A stretch of DNA of 64,000 bases from Flavobacterium sp. 90 (GTDB lineage: Bacteria; Bacteroidota; Bacteroidia; Flavobacteriales; Flavobacteriaceae), in the NCBI RefSeq assembly GCF_004339525.1, contig NZ_SMGE01000001.1:2914001-2978000 (forward strand), in the 5' to 3' direction. This document shows, one piece after another, positions 41,415-49,035 of this stretch. The first letter of the stretch is position 1; each line of letters starts with the position of its first letter. The translations under genes were made by a program, and so were the position numbers. The notes beneath the pieces are model-generated. The model did not search any database. It saw nothing but the letters and a program-made list of their open reading frames with translations, and was not told the DNA's origin.

Positions 41415-41862
41415 TTTTTTCTGAAACTTCTTTTAGAATCTTATTTCGTTCTAAAAGAAAGTTAGTAAGATGCTTCTCTAAAAATAAAATATCAAAAAGT
41501 TCTCCGAATATTCCAAACGGAGTTTCATATTCTAATTTGTCTTTCATGATTGTAATTCCATTTCTTTCTTCAAAAAAATGTTCATGTTTGAAAGATTTAA
41601 ATTTTCCTTTTTCCATTTCATCCACAAAATAATCATAGAGATTCATTGCCGTAATTCGGCTTTTGTGTGTGAGATAAAATCCAAAATGTTTACCTCGCCA
41701 AGTTACTGTTTCGTTTAAATTTATTAATCCGGATGTAATTCCTGCAATTGCCTTTTCTTTTGAAGGACTTGCAGATTGCTGATGAATATCAATATTTCTT
41801 GATGCATCAAAAACGATTTGTTTCGGTGCTTTTATTTTTGTTGTAAGGTTAATTGTTGTCAT
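41407..41862 (-). CDS. SRPBCC family protein
   Basis: A 151-residue START/Bet v1-like (SRPBCC) protein; the frame is open to 41895 but the fold starts at MTTINLTTKIKAPKQIVFDASRNI, so the Met at 41862 is used. The pattern EETVTWRGKHFGFYLTHKSRIT-like, then FKHEHFFEERNGITIMKDKLEYETPFGIFGELFD, is typical of the ligand-pocket family. It is the last gene of the GbsR-led operon. A decayed paralogue lies at 39572-39830. A 27-bp inverted-repeat remnant sits upstream. Confidence 0.85.
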   Translation of the reverse strand: MTTINLTTKIKAPKQIVFDASRNIDIHQQSASPSKEKAIAGITSGLINLNETVTWRGKHFGFYLTHKSRITAMNLYDYFVDEMEKGKFKSFKHEHFFEERNGITIMKDKLEYETPFGIFGELFDILFLEKHLTNFLLERNKILKEVSEKTI

Positions 41863-41889
41863 TGATTTTTGTTTGGTTTTAGGAAAACT

Positions 41890-41916
41890 TGTCATTTCTC
41901 CTCCGTCGAAATGACA
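41890..41916. repeat. 27-bp solo derivative of the 100-bp inverted-repeat element
   Basis: TGTCATTTC joined directly to TCCTCCGTCGAAATGACA, that is, both outer ends of the element with the interior missing, as expected from an internal deletion. Confidence 0.75.
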
Positions 41917-41960
41917 AAAAACGCAATTTTAGCTGTTTTTGTTTTCAGACGAATTGAAAA

Positions 41961-42365
41961 TTATAATTCTTCTTCCTCATAAAAATTTAAATTAAACAAT
42001 AGTCCACAAATAATCGATGAAAGTGAATACGATACAGCTATAAAATACCATAACATACCACCAATGAAGGCTGTAGTTATAAAAACTCCAATTACAGGTA
42101 TTGTGATTAAAAAGGCTTTCGAATATAAAATTGGAAAATCTTTTTTAGCGAGAAAGTTGTAAACAAAAGCATATACAATATATGTTGGTGCCGAAAAGAT
42201 AAGACTAACTATAAAAACTACTGGAAACATTCCTAATAAACCAATCGCTTGACTTGGATAAAAAACAGGAATAAAGGCAATTATTTGAGAAATAACCGGA
42301 CCTATTATCAAACTAAAAATCCATTGTTTGAACAAATAACTCCAATCTATATTTTGTGTTTTCAT
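41961..42365 (-). CDS. Membrane protein of the GbsR operon
   Basis: A 134-residue protein with four hydrophobic segments (about 14-34, 43-66, 78-100, 104-126) and an acidic C-terminus. No family was recognised. Its start overlaps the stop of the TIGR01777-type gene by 4 bp (ATGA-type coupling), so it is co-translated with it. Confidence 0.7.
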   Translation of the reverse strand: MKTQNIDWSYLFKQWIFSLIIGPVISQIIAFIPVFYPSQAIGLLGMFPVVFIVSLIFSAPTYIVYAFVYNFLAKKDFPILYSKAFLITIPVIGVFITTAFIGGMLWYFIAVSYSLSSIICGLLFNLNFYEEEEL

Positions 42366-43273
42366 TTGTGTAATAAATTTTGAAATGCATTATCAATATC
42401 TCCAAACTTAAATTTAAATCCATTCTCTAAAAGTCGTTTCGGAATCACGTTTCTACTTTTTAAAACCAATTCGGTTTCTGTTCGAATGAAGAAAGATCCA
42501 ATTTCCAGAAGAATACTATTCATCGGAATTCCGAAAGGGAAGCCAACTGCTTTTCGAAGTTTTTTCATAAAGTCAGTATTTCGAATTGGTTCAGGAGAAA
42601 CGATATTAATAACGCCGGTAATTTCTTTTTGAATAATTAAATCAATTGCATTGGCAAAATCTTCTTCATGAATCCAACTTATGAACTGATTTCCTTTTCC
42701 TTGTTTTCCGCCAAAACCAATTTTAGCTAAAGTCTTTAACGGAATAAAAGCGCCGCCATTTTTGCCTAATACTATTGAAGTTCTCAAAGCAGTTTTTAAA
42801 GTATTTGGAGTTTCGGTTTTAAAGAATGCTTTTTCCCAAGAAAGCGCAACATTGATAGAAAAATCGTTTCCAATTTCGCCATCTGTTTCATCCATTTGTT
42901 TGTCTAATGAAAAACGATAAATAGTAGAAGTTGATGAATTCAGCCAATGTTTAGGCGGATTTGTACAATTTAAAACAGCTTTGTTTAGAATCTTTGTACT
43001 TTCAATTCTAGATAATAAGATTTCTTTTTTATTCTTTTTTGTATAACGACAATCAACAGATTTTCCTGCGAGATTAATTAAAACCGTTGCATTTTCTAAT
43101 TCCTTTTCCCAACCCGAAAAAGTTTTGGCGTTCCAGTTTACATATTTGATTCCCTCAACGGTTTGAGATTTTCCTCTGGTAAGAATTACAATTTCTTCAA
43201 ATTTATCTTTGAAATGATTGATTAGAACTTGCCCTAAAAATCCTGTTCCGGCTGCAATTATGAGTTTTTTCAT
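42362..43273 (-). CDS. TIGR01777-type NAD-dependent epimerase-like protein
   Basis: A 303-residue extended-SDR protein. The N-terminus MKKLIIAAGTGFLGQVLINHF has a cofactor loop of AGTGFLG type, followed by YVNWNAKTFSGW and VLINLAGKSVDCRYTKKNKKEILLSRIESTKIL, the characteristic LAG.SV..RW block of the YfcH/TIGR01777 family. Substrate unknown; these proteins often lie beside SRPBCC and DCC-family genes, as here. The start is 1 bp from the stop of the DCC-type gene. Confidence 0.88.
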   Translation of the reverse strand: MKKLIIAAGTGFLGQVLINHFKDKFEEIVILTRGKSQTVEGIKYVNWNAKTFSGWEKELENATVLINLAGKSVDCRYTKKNKKEILLSRIESTKILNKAVLNCTNPPKHWLNSSTSTIYRFSLDKQMDETDGEIGNDFSINVALSWEKAFFKTETPNTLKTALRTSIVLGKNGGAFIPLKTLAKIGFGGKQGKGNQFISWIHEEDFANAIDLIIQKEITGVINIVSPEPIRNTDFMKKLRKAVGFPFGIPMNSILLEIGSFFIRTETELVLKSRNVIPKRLLENGFKFKFGDIDNAFQNLLHK

Positions 43274-43274
43274 T

Positions 43275-44096
43275 TTATAAATTTAAAATAAATAGTAAAG
43301 CAATGATTCGATAAAGTGCCCAAGTGAAACATAAATAAAAGGGAAGTTTTAGAATTTTAACTCTTCTAAAGTGTTCTGCAAACATTATGAAAACGGTTAT
43401 TCCGAACCAACCTAAAATAAAAATTTCCGGAACATTAATAAATTGATTAAGAATTAAGATTGGTGTCAAAATTAAAGATCCCATTAAAGAAATAGTCATT
43501 AAATTTCCGGTATAATTGATAATTGTTTTTTTGTTCATTTTCAAAAGAAATAAACTTTGAAACACAATTTGTCCAAATGCTAAAATGAATTCTCTTGTAA
43601 TATTTGATTTTGGCAAATTGGGAATCAAATTAGAATATTCAAATAAAATAAAACTCGTCAGCGTTAATGCAAAACCAATAAAAAGGAAACGATATTTATA
43701 ATTATAATCCGGAGTACATTGCAATTTGTTCTCTTTAATGTTTCCACCAGGAATAATTACTTTTCGATTGTAAGAAACAAAAGAATACAATTTTTTCAAG
43801 ATGAAATGAATAGGTTTTATTGTTGCAATTTTTTCAATTAATGGAAAAGAAAATCCTATAACTTTTATTAAACTATCAATTCCGTAAATAACGGTTTTAG
43901 TTTTATTATCTACCAAAGCAATTTCGTTTGGTGCGCGTTTTAAATCCACAAAAGTTTGTTCTTCTTGAGATAATTCACAATAAGATTTTCTTCCGTTTTC
44001 ATCAAGCATTCCACTTTTTACAAATCCAGTTGTATACAAACTGCAAAGCGGACAATCTTCATCATAAAGTAAAGTTTGATTTTCGAGCGTTTTCAT
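43275..44096 (-). CDS. DCC-type (DUF393) thiol-disulfide oxidoreductase with membrane domain
   Basis: A 273-residue protein. The N-terminal part (1-120) carries the DUF393/DCC signature LLYDEDCPLCSLYT, a CxxC pair at about C15 and C18. The C-terminal half has four or five membrane segments, unusual for the short DCC proteins of about 130 residues. The combination suggests a membrane-bound redox protein. It is in the GbsR-led operon, 36 bp after the DUF2071 gene. Confidence 0.82.
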   Translation of the reverse strand: MKTLENQTLLYDEDCPLCSLYTTGFVKSGMLDENGRKSYCELSQEEQTFVDLKRAPNEIALVDNKTKTVIYGIDSLIKVIGFSFPLIEKIATIKPIHFILKKLYSFVSYNRKVIIPGGNIKENKLQCTPDYNYKYRFLFIGFALTLTSFILFEYSNLIPNLPKSNITREFILAFGQIVFQSLFLLKMNKKTIINYTGNLMTISLMGSLILTPILILNQFINVPEIFILGWFGITVFIMFAEHFRRVKILKLPFYLCFTWALYRIIALLFILNL

Positions 44097-44132
44097 AATT
44101 CCTTTTTTTTAGATTAATAATAACTTGAAGTT

Positions 44133-44873
44133 TTAATCGTAAATTTCTTCGAGCGTAAAAACATTTTCCAGTTTTCGTTTGTTTTGCACGCTGATTTTAG
44201 ATCCTTTTGCTAAGAAAACAGAAATAGGATTTTCGGTTTGTAAAAATTCAAAATCTCGTCCGTAAGTTTTCTTAAAGTCAATATCAACGTTATAGTTCAA
44301 AACCTCAAATTGTTCCCATCTCGGATGTTGAACTTCATATTCGAAACTGGTTTTTTCGTCAATTTTTGTATAGCCAAAATAATGTTCCGTTATAAATTCA
44401 GCTTCAGAATCGATAGCGATTTCTATTGGATTTTTTTGAGTTTCTAATTGAATTGTATTCCACTTCTCTTTGTTTTTCCATTGATAAACAAAAGTGTTTG
44501 AGTTTTCATTTTCAATGATTTTATGAGTCATTTTTTGAGTCTCATAATGTTCCTGATACAAAGTATTTGCAATAAAAGTAATAGCGCTTTTAGGAACAAT
44601 TTCTTTGATGAAAACTACGCCGCGTTTCCATTCTCCGTTTTCGAAACGTTTTACATAGAATCTCAAATTGACTTCTTCGAAATCGATATGAAAAGGAACT
44701 TTAATTTCTAAGACTTTTGTGTTTTTGAACATGAAACCAACCAAACTCACATAACATTTGTTGTTCCATAAATCTATTTCAGTACCAATTGGGACGTATT
44801 TTTCTAAGATTTTAGCATCAACTTCATAATTGAAAAGTGCTAAGTTTTTCCATTCAGCTTTTAAGAAGTTCAT
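44133..44873 (-). CDS. DUF2071 (YqjF-type) protein
   Basis: A 246-residue soluble protein matching the YqjF-like pattern: MNFLKAEWKNLALFNYEVDAKILEKYVPIGTEIDLWNNKCYVSLVGFMFKNTKV, then NLRFYVKR, GVVFIKEIVPKSAI and EHYFGYTKI. Function unknown. It overlaps the upstream membrane-protein gene by 4 bp. The clustering with DCC, TIGR01777 and SRPBCC genes is a recurring arrangement in bacteria. Confidence 0.88.
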   Translation of the reverse strand: MNFLKAEWKNLALFNYEVDAKILEKYVPIGTEIDLWNNKCYVSLVGFMFKNTKVLEIKVPFHIDFEEVNLRFYVKRFENGEWKRGVVFIKEIVPKSAITFIANTLYQEHYETQKMTHKIIENENSNTFVYQWKNKEKWNTIQLETQKNPIEIAIDSEAEFITEHYFGYTKIDEKTSFEYEVQHPRWEQFEVLNYNVDIDFKKTYGRDFEFLQTENPISVFLAKGSKISVQNKRKLENVFTLEEIYD

Positions 44874-45217
44874 AAGTGTGCTTTTTTATAGGTTATTGTA
44901 GAAAAATAGACTGCAAGTATTGGCGGAATTATAAATAAGATGAAGTAGATGAAATCAATATTAAAAATTAGACCGTTAACAAACCATAGGAGAAAAAAGA
45001 AAACTACTCCTTTTATGTAATACTGCAGATTTTTGTCACTAGGTTCGTCGATTAACATTTTTATTCCAAAAATCACCTGAAATAACCCGGTAAGCATTGT
45101 AAATAATAAACCAGAGCCGGTTAAATTGCCACTTTGTTCATTAGTAATTAATCCAATTGAAATAAGTAATATGGGGAAACCAACAAAAAAATAATTAAGG
45201 TAATTTATAGCTTTCAT
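44870..45217 (-). CDS. Small membrane protein of the GbsR operon
   Basis: A 115-residue protein with four hydrophobic segments (about 8-24, 32-52, 67-83, 86-105). No family was recognised. Start at the Met of MKAINYLNYFFVG. It lies 22 bp after a similar 121-residue membrane protein, and the two could be distant paralogues. Confidence 0.7.
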   Translation of the reverse strand: MKAINYLNYFFVGFPILLISIGLITNEQSGNLTGSGLLFTMLTGLFQVIFGIKMLIDEPSDKNLQYYIKGVVFFFLLWFVNGLIFNIDFIYFILFIIPPILAVYFSTITYKKAHL

Positions 45218-45239
45218 AACGAGGTTGAAATTAGATTAG

Positions 45240-45605
45240 TTAATCAATTTTTATTTTGTCAAATCCTAAGTTTTCGTATTTAAGTAATATTTTATAAAAA
45301 TAAATAGCAGTAATATTTGGAATTATAGTTACAAAAGCGACTTGTAAAAAATCGTTCCACATTATAGTATGGAAAAATGAAAATAGTATTATGGCATTAA
45401 GAATCGTGATAATCCAATATGTTCTTATTTGGTTTTTGATGGAAACATTATTTGGTTTTGAAAAAATCTTTGTAGTTAAAAAGATTGCTGTAAGTATTTG
45501 AATAATTGCAAGAAACGCTTGTCCAACGAATCGTAAATAACAAGTTAGATAAAAGAGAAAACAGAGTATAAGGGCAAAGTTGTTTAATTTTTTTATAGTT
45601 TTCAT
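45240..45605 (-). CDS. Small membrane protein of the GbsR operon
   Basis: A 121-residue protein with four membrane segments and a short charged tail (KYENLGFDKIKID). No family was recognised. It is the first gene after the GbsR-like regulator, and a 9-bp inverted repeat (45622-45647) matching the one upstream of that regulator lies just before it. Confidence 0.7.
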   Translation of the reverse strand: MKTIKKLNNFALILCFLFYLTCYLRFVGQAFLAIIQILTAIFLTTKIFSKPNNVSIKNQIRTYWIITILNAIILFSFFHTIMWNDFLQVAFVTIIPNITAIYFYKILLKYENLGFDKIKID

Positions 45606-45621
45606 AATTATTGATTATTTT

Positions 45622-45647
45622 AAACTTTCAGAAAAAAATGAAAGTTT
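45622..45647. promoter_or_regulatory. Predicted GbsR-type operator, copy 1
   Basis: AAACTTTCA-GAAAAAAA-TGAAAGTTT, a perfect 9-bp inverted repeat with 8-nt spacer, in the 68-bp gap between the regulator gene and the next gene. Confidence 0.6.
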
Positions 45648-45673
45648 TGATTAAATTTTTTTAGTTTGATGTT

Positions 45674-46177
45674 TTACTTCATAATTTTCAGAACCAAACG
45701 TCCCAACCAGTTTTCATTGAATTCTGTCATTTTATCCAGCATATTATCTGCTTTTAAAACAAAGTCATACAATTTAGTCGTTTGATCTACAAAGTGTTTT
45801 TCTTCAGCCGAATCTTTTGCTTCAATCGTAGAAACTTCTTTTAAGATTTTAAGAGCAGGTTTAATTTCTCTTTTGCTTCTTTCTCGGGCTATTTTAGAAG
45901 CCAATTCGTCTAAATCTTTTTCGGCAGTAAAAAATTCTCTTCTTTCTCCGGCTTTGTATTCTTTGTAGACGATTCCCCAATCCATTAAAGCTCTTAGATT
46001 CATGCTGGCATTTCCGCGCGAAATTTGCAATTCCTCCATAATGTCTTCCATAGAAACAGCTTCGTTCGAGACCATTAATAAAGCATGGATTTGTGCCATG
46101 GTTTTATTAATTCCCCATTGAGAACCTAATGCTCCCCAGGTTTGTACGAACTTATTTTTTGCTTCTTTGAATTCCAT
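45674..46177 (-). CDS. GbsR/MarR family transcriptional regulator
   Basis: A 167-residue winged-helix regulator of the GbsR branch of MarR. The DNA-binding part is MAQIHALLMVSNEAVSMEDIMEELQISRGNASMNLRALMDWGIVYKEYKAGERREFFTAE, followed by a long dimerisation helix region. Ligand unknown (choline in Bacillus GbsR). It starts the eight-gene minus-strand operon and is flanked by two copies of one operator-like repeat, so it is probably autoregulated. A -7 element ends four bases before the ATG. Confidence 0.92.
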   Translation of the reverse strand: MEFKEAKNKFVQTWGALGSQWGINKTMAQIHALLMVSNEAVSMEDIMEELQISRGNASMNLRALMDWGIVYKEYKAGERREFFTAEKDLDELASKIARERSKREIKPALKILKEVSTIEAKDSAEEKHFVDQTTKLYDFVLKADNMLDKMTEFNENWLGRLVLKIMK

Positions 46178-46181
46178 GGAT

Positions 46182-46189
46182 CAAATGTA
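46182..46189 (-). promoter_or_regulatory. -7 element TACATTTG four bases before ATG
   Basis: Exact TAnnTTTG on the minus strand, then ATCC and the start of the GbsR-like gene. The operator copy at 46203-46228 lies where the -33 region would be. Confidence 0.6.
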
Positions 46190-46202
46190 AGTAAAAGTTT
46201 TT

Positions 46203-46228
46203 AAACTTTCAAAAATAAATGAAACTTT
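46203..46228. promoter_or_regulatory. Predicted GbsR-type operator, copy 2
   Basis: AAACTTTCA-AAAATAAA-TGAAACTTT: same left arm and 8-nt spacer as copy 1 with one mismatch in the right arm. It covers the -33 area of the regulator promoter. Confidence 0.6.
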
Positions 46229-46307
46229 ATTATTTGAAGCTTTATTTGTTTTTTAGAATTTGCGAAAAACAGGTGTTTTTACGTACAAGATTTTCCTGTG
46301 TCATTCT

Positions 46308-46394
46308 TTATCTGTTTCATACTCAATAATTTTGGTTCTGTAACATTTTGTAAAAAACGCCTTATTTTTTGATGTAGTTTTGAAATAGAAAATA
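46308..46394 (+). promoter_or_regulatory. Promoter of DUF1842 gene, shared with pixA-like gene 1
   Basis: TTATCTGTTTCAT (46308-46320), CTGTAACATTTT (46338-46349) and -7 TAGTTTTG (46375-46382), then AAATAGAAAATA. Spacings equal those of the promoter at 39909-39995. Confidence 0.75.
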
Positions 46395-46447
46395 GCCCAA
46401 GAATGTGTGTTAAGACGTTTTTGAACTATTGATTACTAATTAATTAT

Positions 46448-46503
46448 GTGGAGCAGAACCCACTGAAAAAAACGAGGCGGTACCGAAAAGCCTTATGAGT
46501 AGG
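46448..46503 (+). ncRNA. Conserved structured 5' leader, copy 2
   Basis: GTGGAGCAGAACCCAC (46448-46463) and GAAAAGCCTTATGAGTAGG (46485-46503) are identical to the leader at 40127-40208. GAGGC (46474-46478) pairs with GCCTT. The middle is 26 nt shorter. The 3' block ends 20 nt before the DUF1842 ATG, the same as in copy 1. Confidence 0.7.
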
Positions 46504-46523
46504 AATCCTAAATCAAAAAAATT

Positions 46524-46937
46524 ATGTCAGATTTATTAGCAGGTGCTTATTTAGCACAAGGCACAATTGGAAATGTTGGAACGCCAGGTGCTCCAATCGC
46601 AAAATTTAGTTTAGTAGTAGTACCATCACAACATTCTGTGACAGGTACAGTTGTAATTACTCAAGCTATACAAGGTCCTGATAGCCATATTGTTGTTAAC
46701 GTAACAGGAAAAATATATGGAGCTGGAATTGGTAAGTTTACACAATTGGTGAGCCTTCACGGGGAATATGTTCACTCTGTTGCTCCACCGAAAATTGGTT
46801 CTTTTTTAGCAAAATTTGATGCTAATTTAGCAATCGATAATGCATGGAACGGAATAGGAGGTTTTTCATACTACCAACATAATGTTGAAAACGTACCAGT
46901 TACAGCAGCGAAAAACTTAAAAGAAGAATTAGTTTAG
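46524..46937 (+). CDS. DUF1842 protein
   Basis: A 137-residue cytoplasmic protein that I assign to DUF1842 from its pattern AYLAQGTIGNVGTPGAPIAKFSLVVVPSQHSVTGTVVITQA...VNVTGKIYGAGIGKFTQLVSL and the late NAWNGIGGFSYYQHNVENVPV. Mostly beta strands, no signal peptide. Function unknown. Its promoter and leader are shared with the pixA-like gene 6.3 kb away, which suggests a common job. A terminator follows. Confidence 0.78.
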   Translation: MSDLLAGAYLAQGTIGNVGTPGAPIAKFSLVVVPSQHSVTGTVVITQAIQGPDSHIVVNVTGKIYGAGIGKFTQLVSLHGEYVHSVAPPKIGSFLAKFDANLAIDNAWNGIGGFSYYQHNVENVPVTAAKNLKEELV

Positions 46938-47008
46938 AAATGAATTTTTCCCAAAAACAAATTCAACAGGATAACAAAACTTGCAGACTCGATTCGAGTT
47001 TTGATTTA

Positions 47009-47040
47009 AAAGATCGCCTGTTTTAGGCGGTCTTTTTGTT
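47009..47040 (+). terminator. Terminator of DUF1842 gene
   Basis: Hairpin GATCGCCT-GTTTT-AGGCGGTC followed by T run, about 70 bp after the stop codon. Confidence 0.85.
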
Positions 47041-47119
47041 TTAGATTGTCCTGAAAATTTGAACTTCAAACTATTCGGAAAAAGAAACAAAAGAAACAAT
47101 CCCCTTAACTACATAAATC

Positions 47120-48955
47120 ATGAAAAAAATAAATATAAAAACGATTGCTGCGTTTATTGCAGTTTTGACTGTCCTTTTTTTTGGATGTAAAAAAAGTGAT
47201 GTATTAGCGAGTAATGATTCTGACTATGAATACCTGCCACAAGATGTACAGGATTCTTGCAGTGTTACAGAATCTGAATTTAAGTCCTGGTTTAAAACAA
47301 AAGAAATTACAGAAAACGGATTAGTTGAGCCTGCAAATAGTGTAACATTCCCTCATAATAACAATTGTGATTTTTATAAATGGTCAGAACAGATGTTTTT
47401 ATGGATTACCTCACCAACTTCTAGTGGTTCATATAAAAGTGGAGGAACTGTAATGGAATCTCCTGTGTTTTATAATGTTTCGGCAGCTGATAAAAACGGA
47501 AATCGTGTATTGACTCCTCATACTCCAAATACTATAATGAGTGCGGTAGGTAATATTGAACAAACTGGACCAAATAGATTACCGATTGTGTTTGATAAAA
47601 GCGGGAAAATGTTTGAAGTAGAACCTCAAGAGAAGAATGAAGCCGTTAAAGATGCTGCAAATAAGTCTGTTGTTGTAGGTAAAATAGTTGCCAATGCCAA
47701 TGGATTACATTCTTTTGTAGATATAAAAGGCAAAGTAATTTCAAGTCCTAAAGCAATAATTGCTGGTAAAGTTCATCCTGAAAATATTGTACAGGAATTT
47801 AAAGAGGGAAATAAAACGATTCTTCTTGACTCAAAAGGAAATATAATTGATACAGAGCAAGGACAGGCGGGTTCTAGCGGAGCATTAGTTGCGAGCAATA
47901 ATTCATTAGTTTATTATATAACAATGGTAAATGATGTTTATGCTTACTTCTTGACAGGTATAAAAGATAAGACATTAAAAGCAAAAGAATTTCCAACTAC
48001 AGCGGCTGCACGAGATAGTATTCTTGCTTATGCAAAATTGAAAGGTTTTGCAACACCACCAGACCCGGATGCTTTGGCAATGGAATTAAAAACATCTTGG
48101 GTTGAAGCTAAGGATTTGCCAAATGCAGAAACTTATGTTACAATTAAAGCTAAAGTTCCGGTGTATGACAAGACAGATCCTAAGCTTTGGAAATTAACAG
48201 ATAAGACAACAGTAACAACATTAGCATTGGTTGGAATGCATGTGGTAGGAAGTGTTGCTGGGCATCCTGAAATGATTTGGGCAACTTTCGAACATCTAAA
48301 AAATGCACCAAATACAGCATATTCATACACAGATGTTAATGGTAAAGTAAAGCAAGTAAAAGGAGATACTGGTAAAGGATGGCTTTTTAATGATAATGCA
48401 AATGATACTGTAGGAGGAGAAAATATCCAGAATATGACAGTAGTTAATGATACACTTAATACTGATGTAATTAAAATTGTAAATCCTGCGCTTAATAGTT
48501 CTAAAGTCAGAAGAATTATGGCTTGGGGTGTTGCCTCAGATACTATACCAAATGCAGAAGATAAAACGCCTGCAAATTCTAATAGTGAAATCATCTCTAT
48601 TAATAATGCGGTACGCAAAATGTTGGTTGGTAACGATATCAGGAAAAATTATTTACTAATAGGTGCAACCTGGACTTTTGGAGGTGTTGTGCCAGATGGA
48701 TCATCATATCCTTATGGTAACGGAAAACCTGGAGCAGCAATTGGTACCGGACGATTAGCAAACACTACTATGGAAACCTTTTTTCAGGCACCGAGCTCGA
48801 ATGCAGATCCTAGCAGTGGTAGTAGAGCAGTTACTTCTTGTCTATATTGTCATGGTTATTCACTAGATCCAAGTACTAAGAATGGGATAAGTCATGTATT
48901 TAGCGATATTCGTGCATTGCCTACAAATATGAAGAATTTACCGAAAATAAAATAA
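47120..48955 (+). CDS. Lipoprotein with a single c-type haem motif
   Basis: A 611-residue exported lipoprotein: lipobox ending at Cys23 (LFFGCKKSD). The body carries WSEQMFLWIT at about 90-99, a central Lys/Val-rich stretch (about 165-255), HVVGSVAGHPEMIWATFEHLKNAP at about 375-398, and near the C-terminus SCLYCHGYS, a CxxCH site for covalent haem c at about 575-580. I do not recognise a named family; the His in the GHPEMIW area could be a distal ligand. It begins 183 bp after DUF1842. No obvious electron-transfer partner is adjacent. Confidence 0.75.
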   Translation: MKKINIKTIAAFIAVLTVLFFGCKKSDVLASNDSDYEYLPQDVQDSCSVTESEFKSWFKTKEITENGLVEPANSVTFPHNNNCDFYKWSEQMFLWITSPTSSGSYKSGGTVMESPVFYNVSAADKNGNRVLTPHTPNTIMSAVGNIEQTGPNRLPIVFDKSGKMFEVEPQEKNEAVKDAANKSVVVGKIVANANGLHSFVDIKGKVISSPKAIIAGKVHPENIVQEFKEGNKTILLDSKGNIIDTEQGQAGSSGALVASNNSLVYYITMVNDVYAYFLTGIKDKTLKAKEFPTTAAARDSILAYAKLKGFATPPDPDALAMELKTSWVEAKDLPNAETYVTIKAKVPVYDKTDPKLWKLTDKTTVTTLALVGMHVVGSVAGHPEMIWATFEHLKNAPNTAYSYTDVNGKVKQVKGDTGKGWLFNDNANDTVGGENIQNMTVVNDTLNTDVIKIVNPALNSSKVRRIMAWGVASDTIPNAEDKTPANSNSEIISINNAVRKMLVGNDIRKNYLLIGATWTFGGVVPDGSSYPYGNGKPGAAIGTGRLANTTMETFFQAPSSNADPSSGSRAVTSCLYCHGYSLDPSTKNGISHVFSDIRALPTNMKNLPKIK

Positions 48956-48970
48956 GTTACTAATTCAATA

Positions 48971-49008
48971 AAAAAGCCAGTACTAAATTTAGTTACTGGC
49001 TTTTTGCT
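48971..49008 (+). terminator. Terminator of the haem lipoprotein gene
   Basis: Hairpin AAAAAGCCAGTA-CTAAATTTAG-TTACTGGCTTTTT, 15 bp after the stop; the loop is itself palindromic. Confidence 0.9.
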
Positions 49009-49035
49009 TTTATATATTTTATAATAAAAGGTTGT

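Noticed and set aside
48133..48618. 161-codon minus-strand frame inside the haem lipoprotein gene
   Set aside because: Fully antisense to the lipoprotein; Leu/Ile/Thr-rich translation with no domain.
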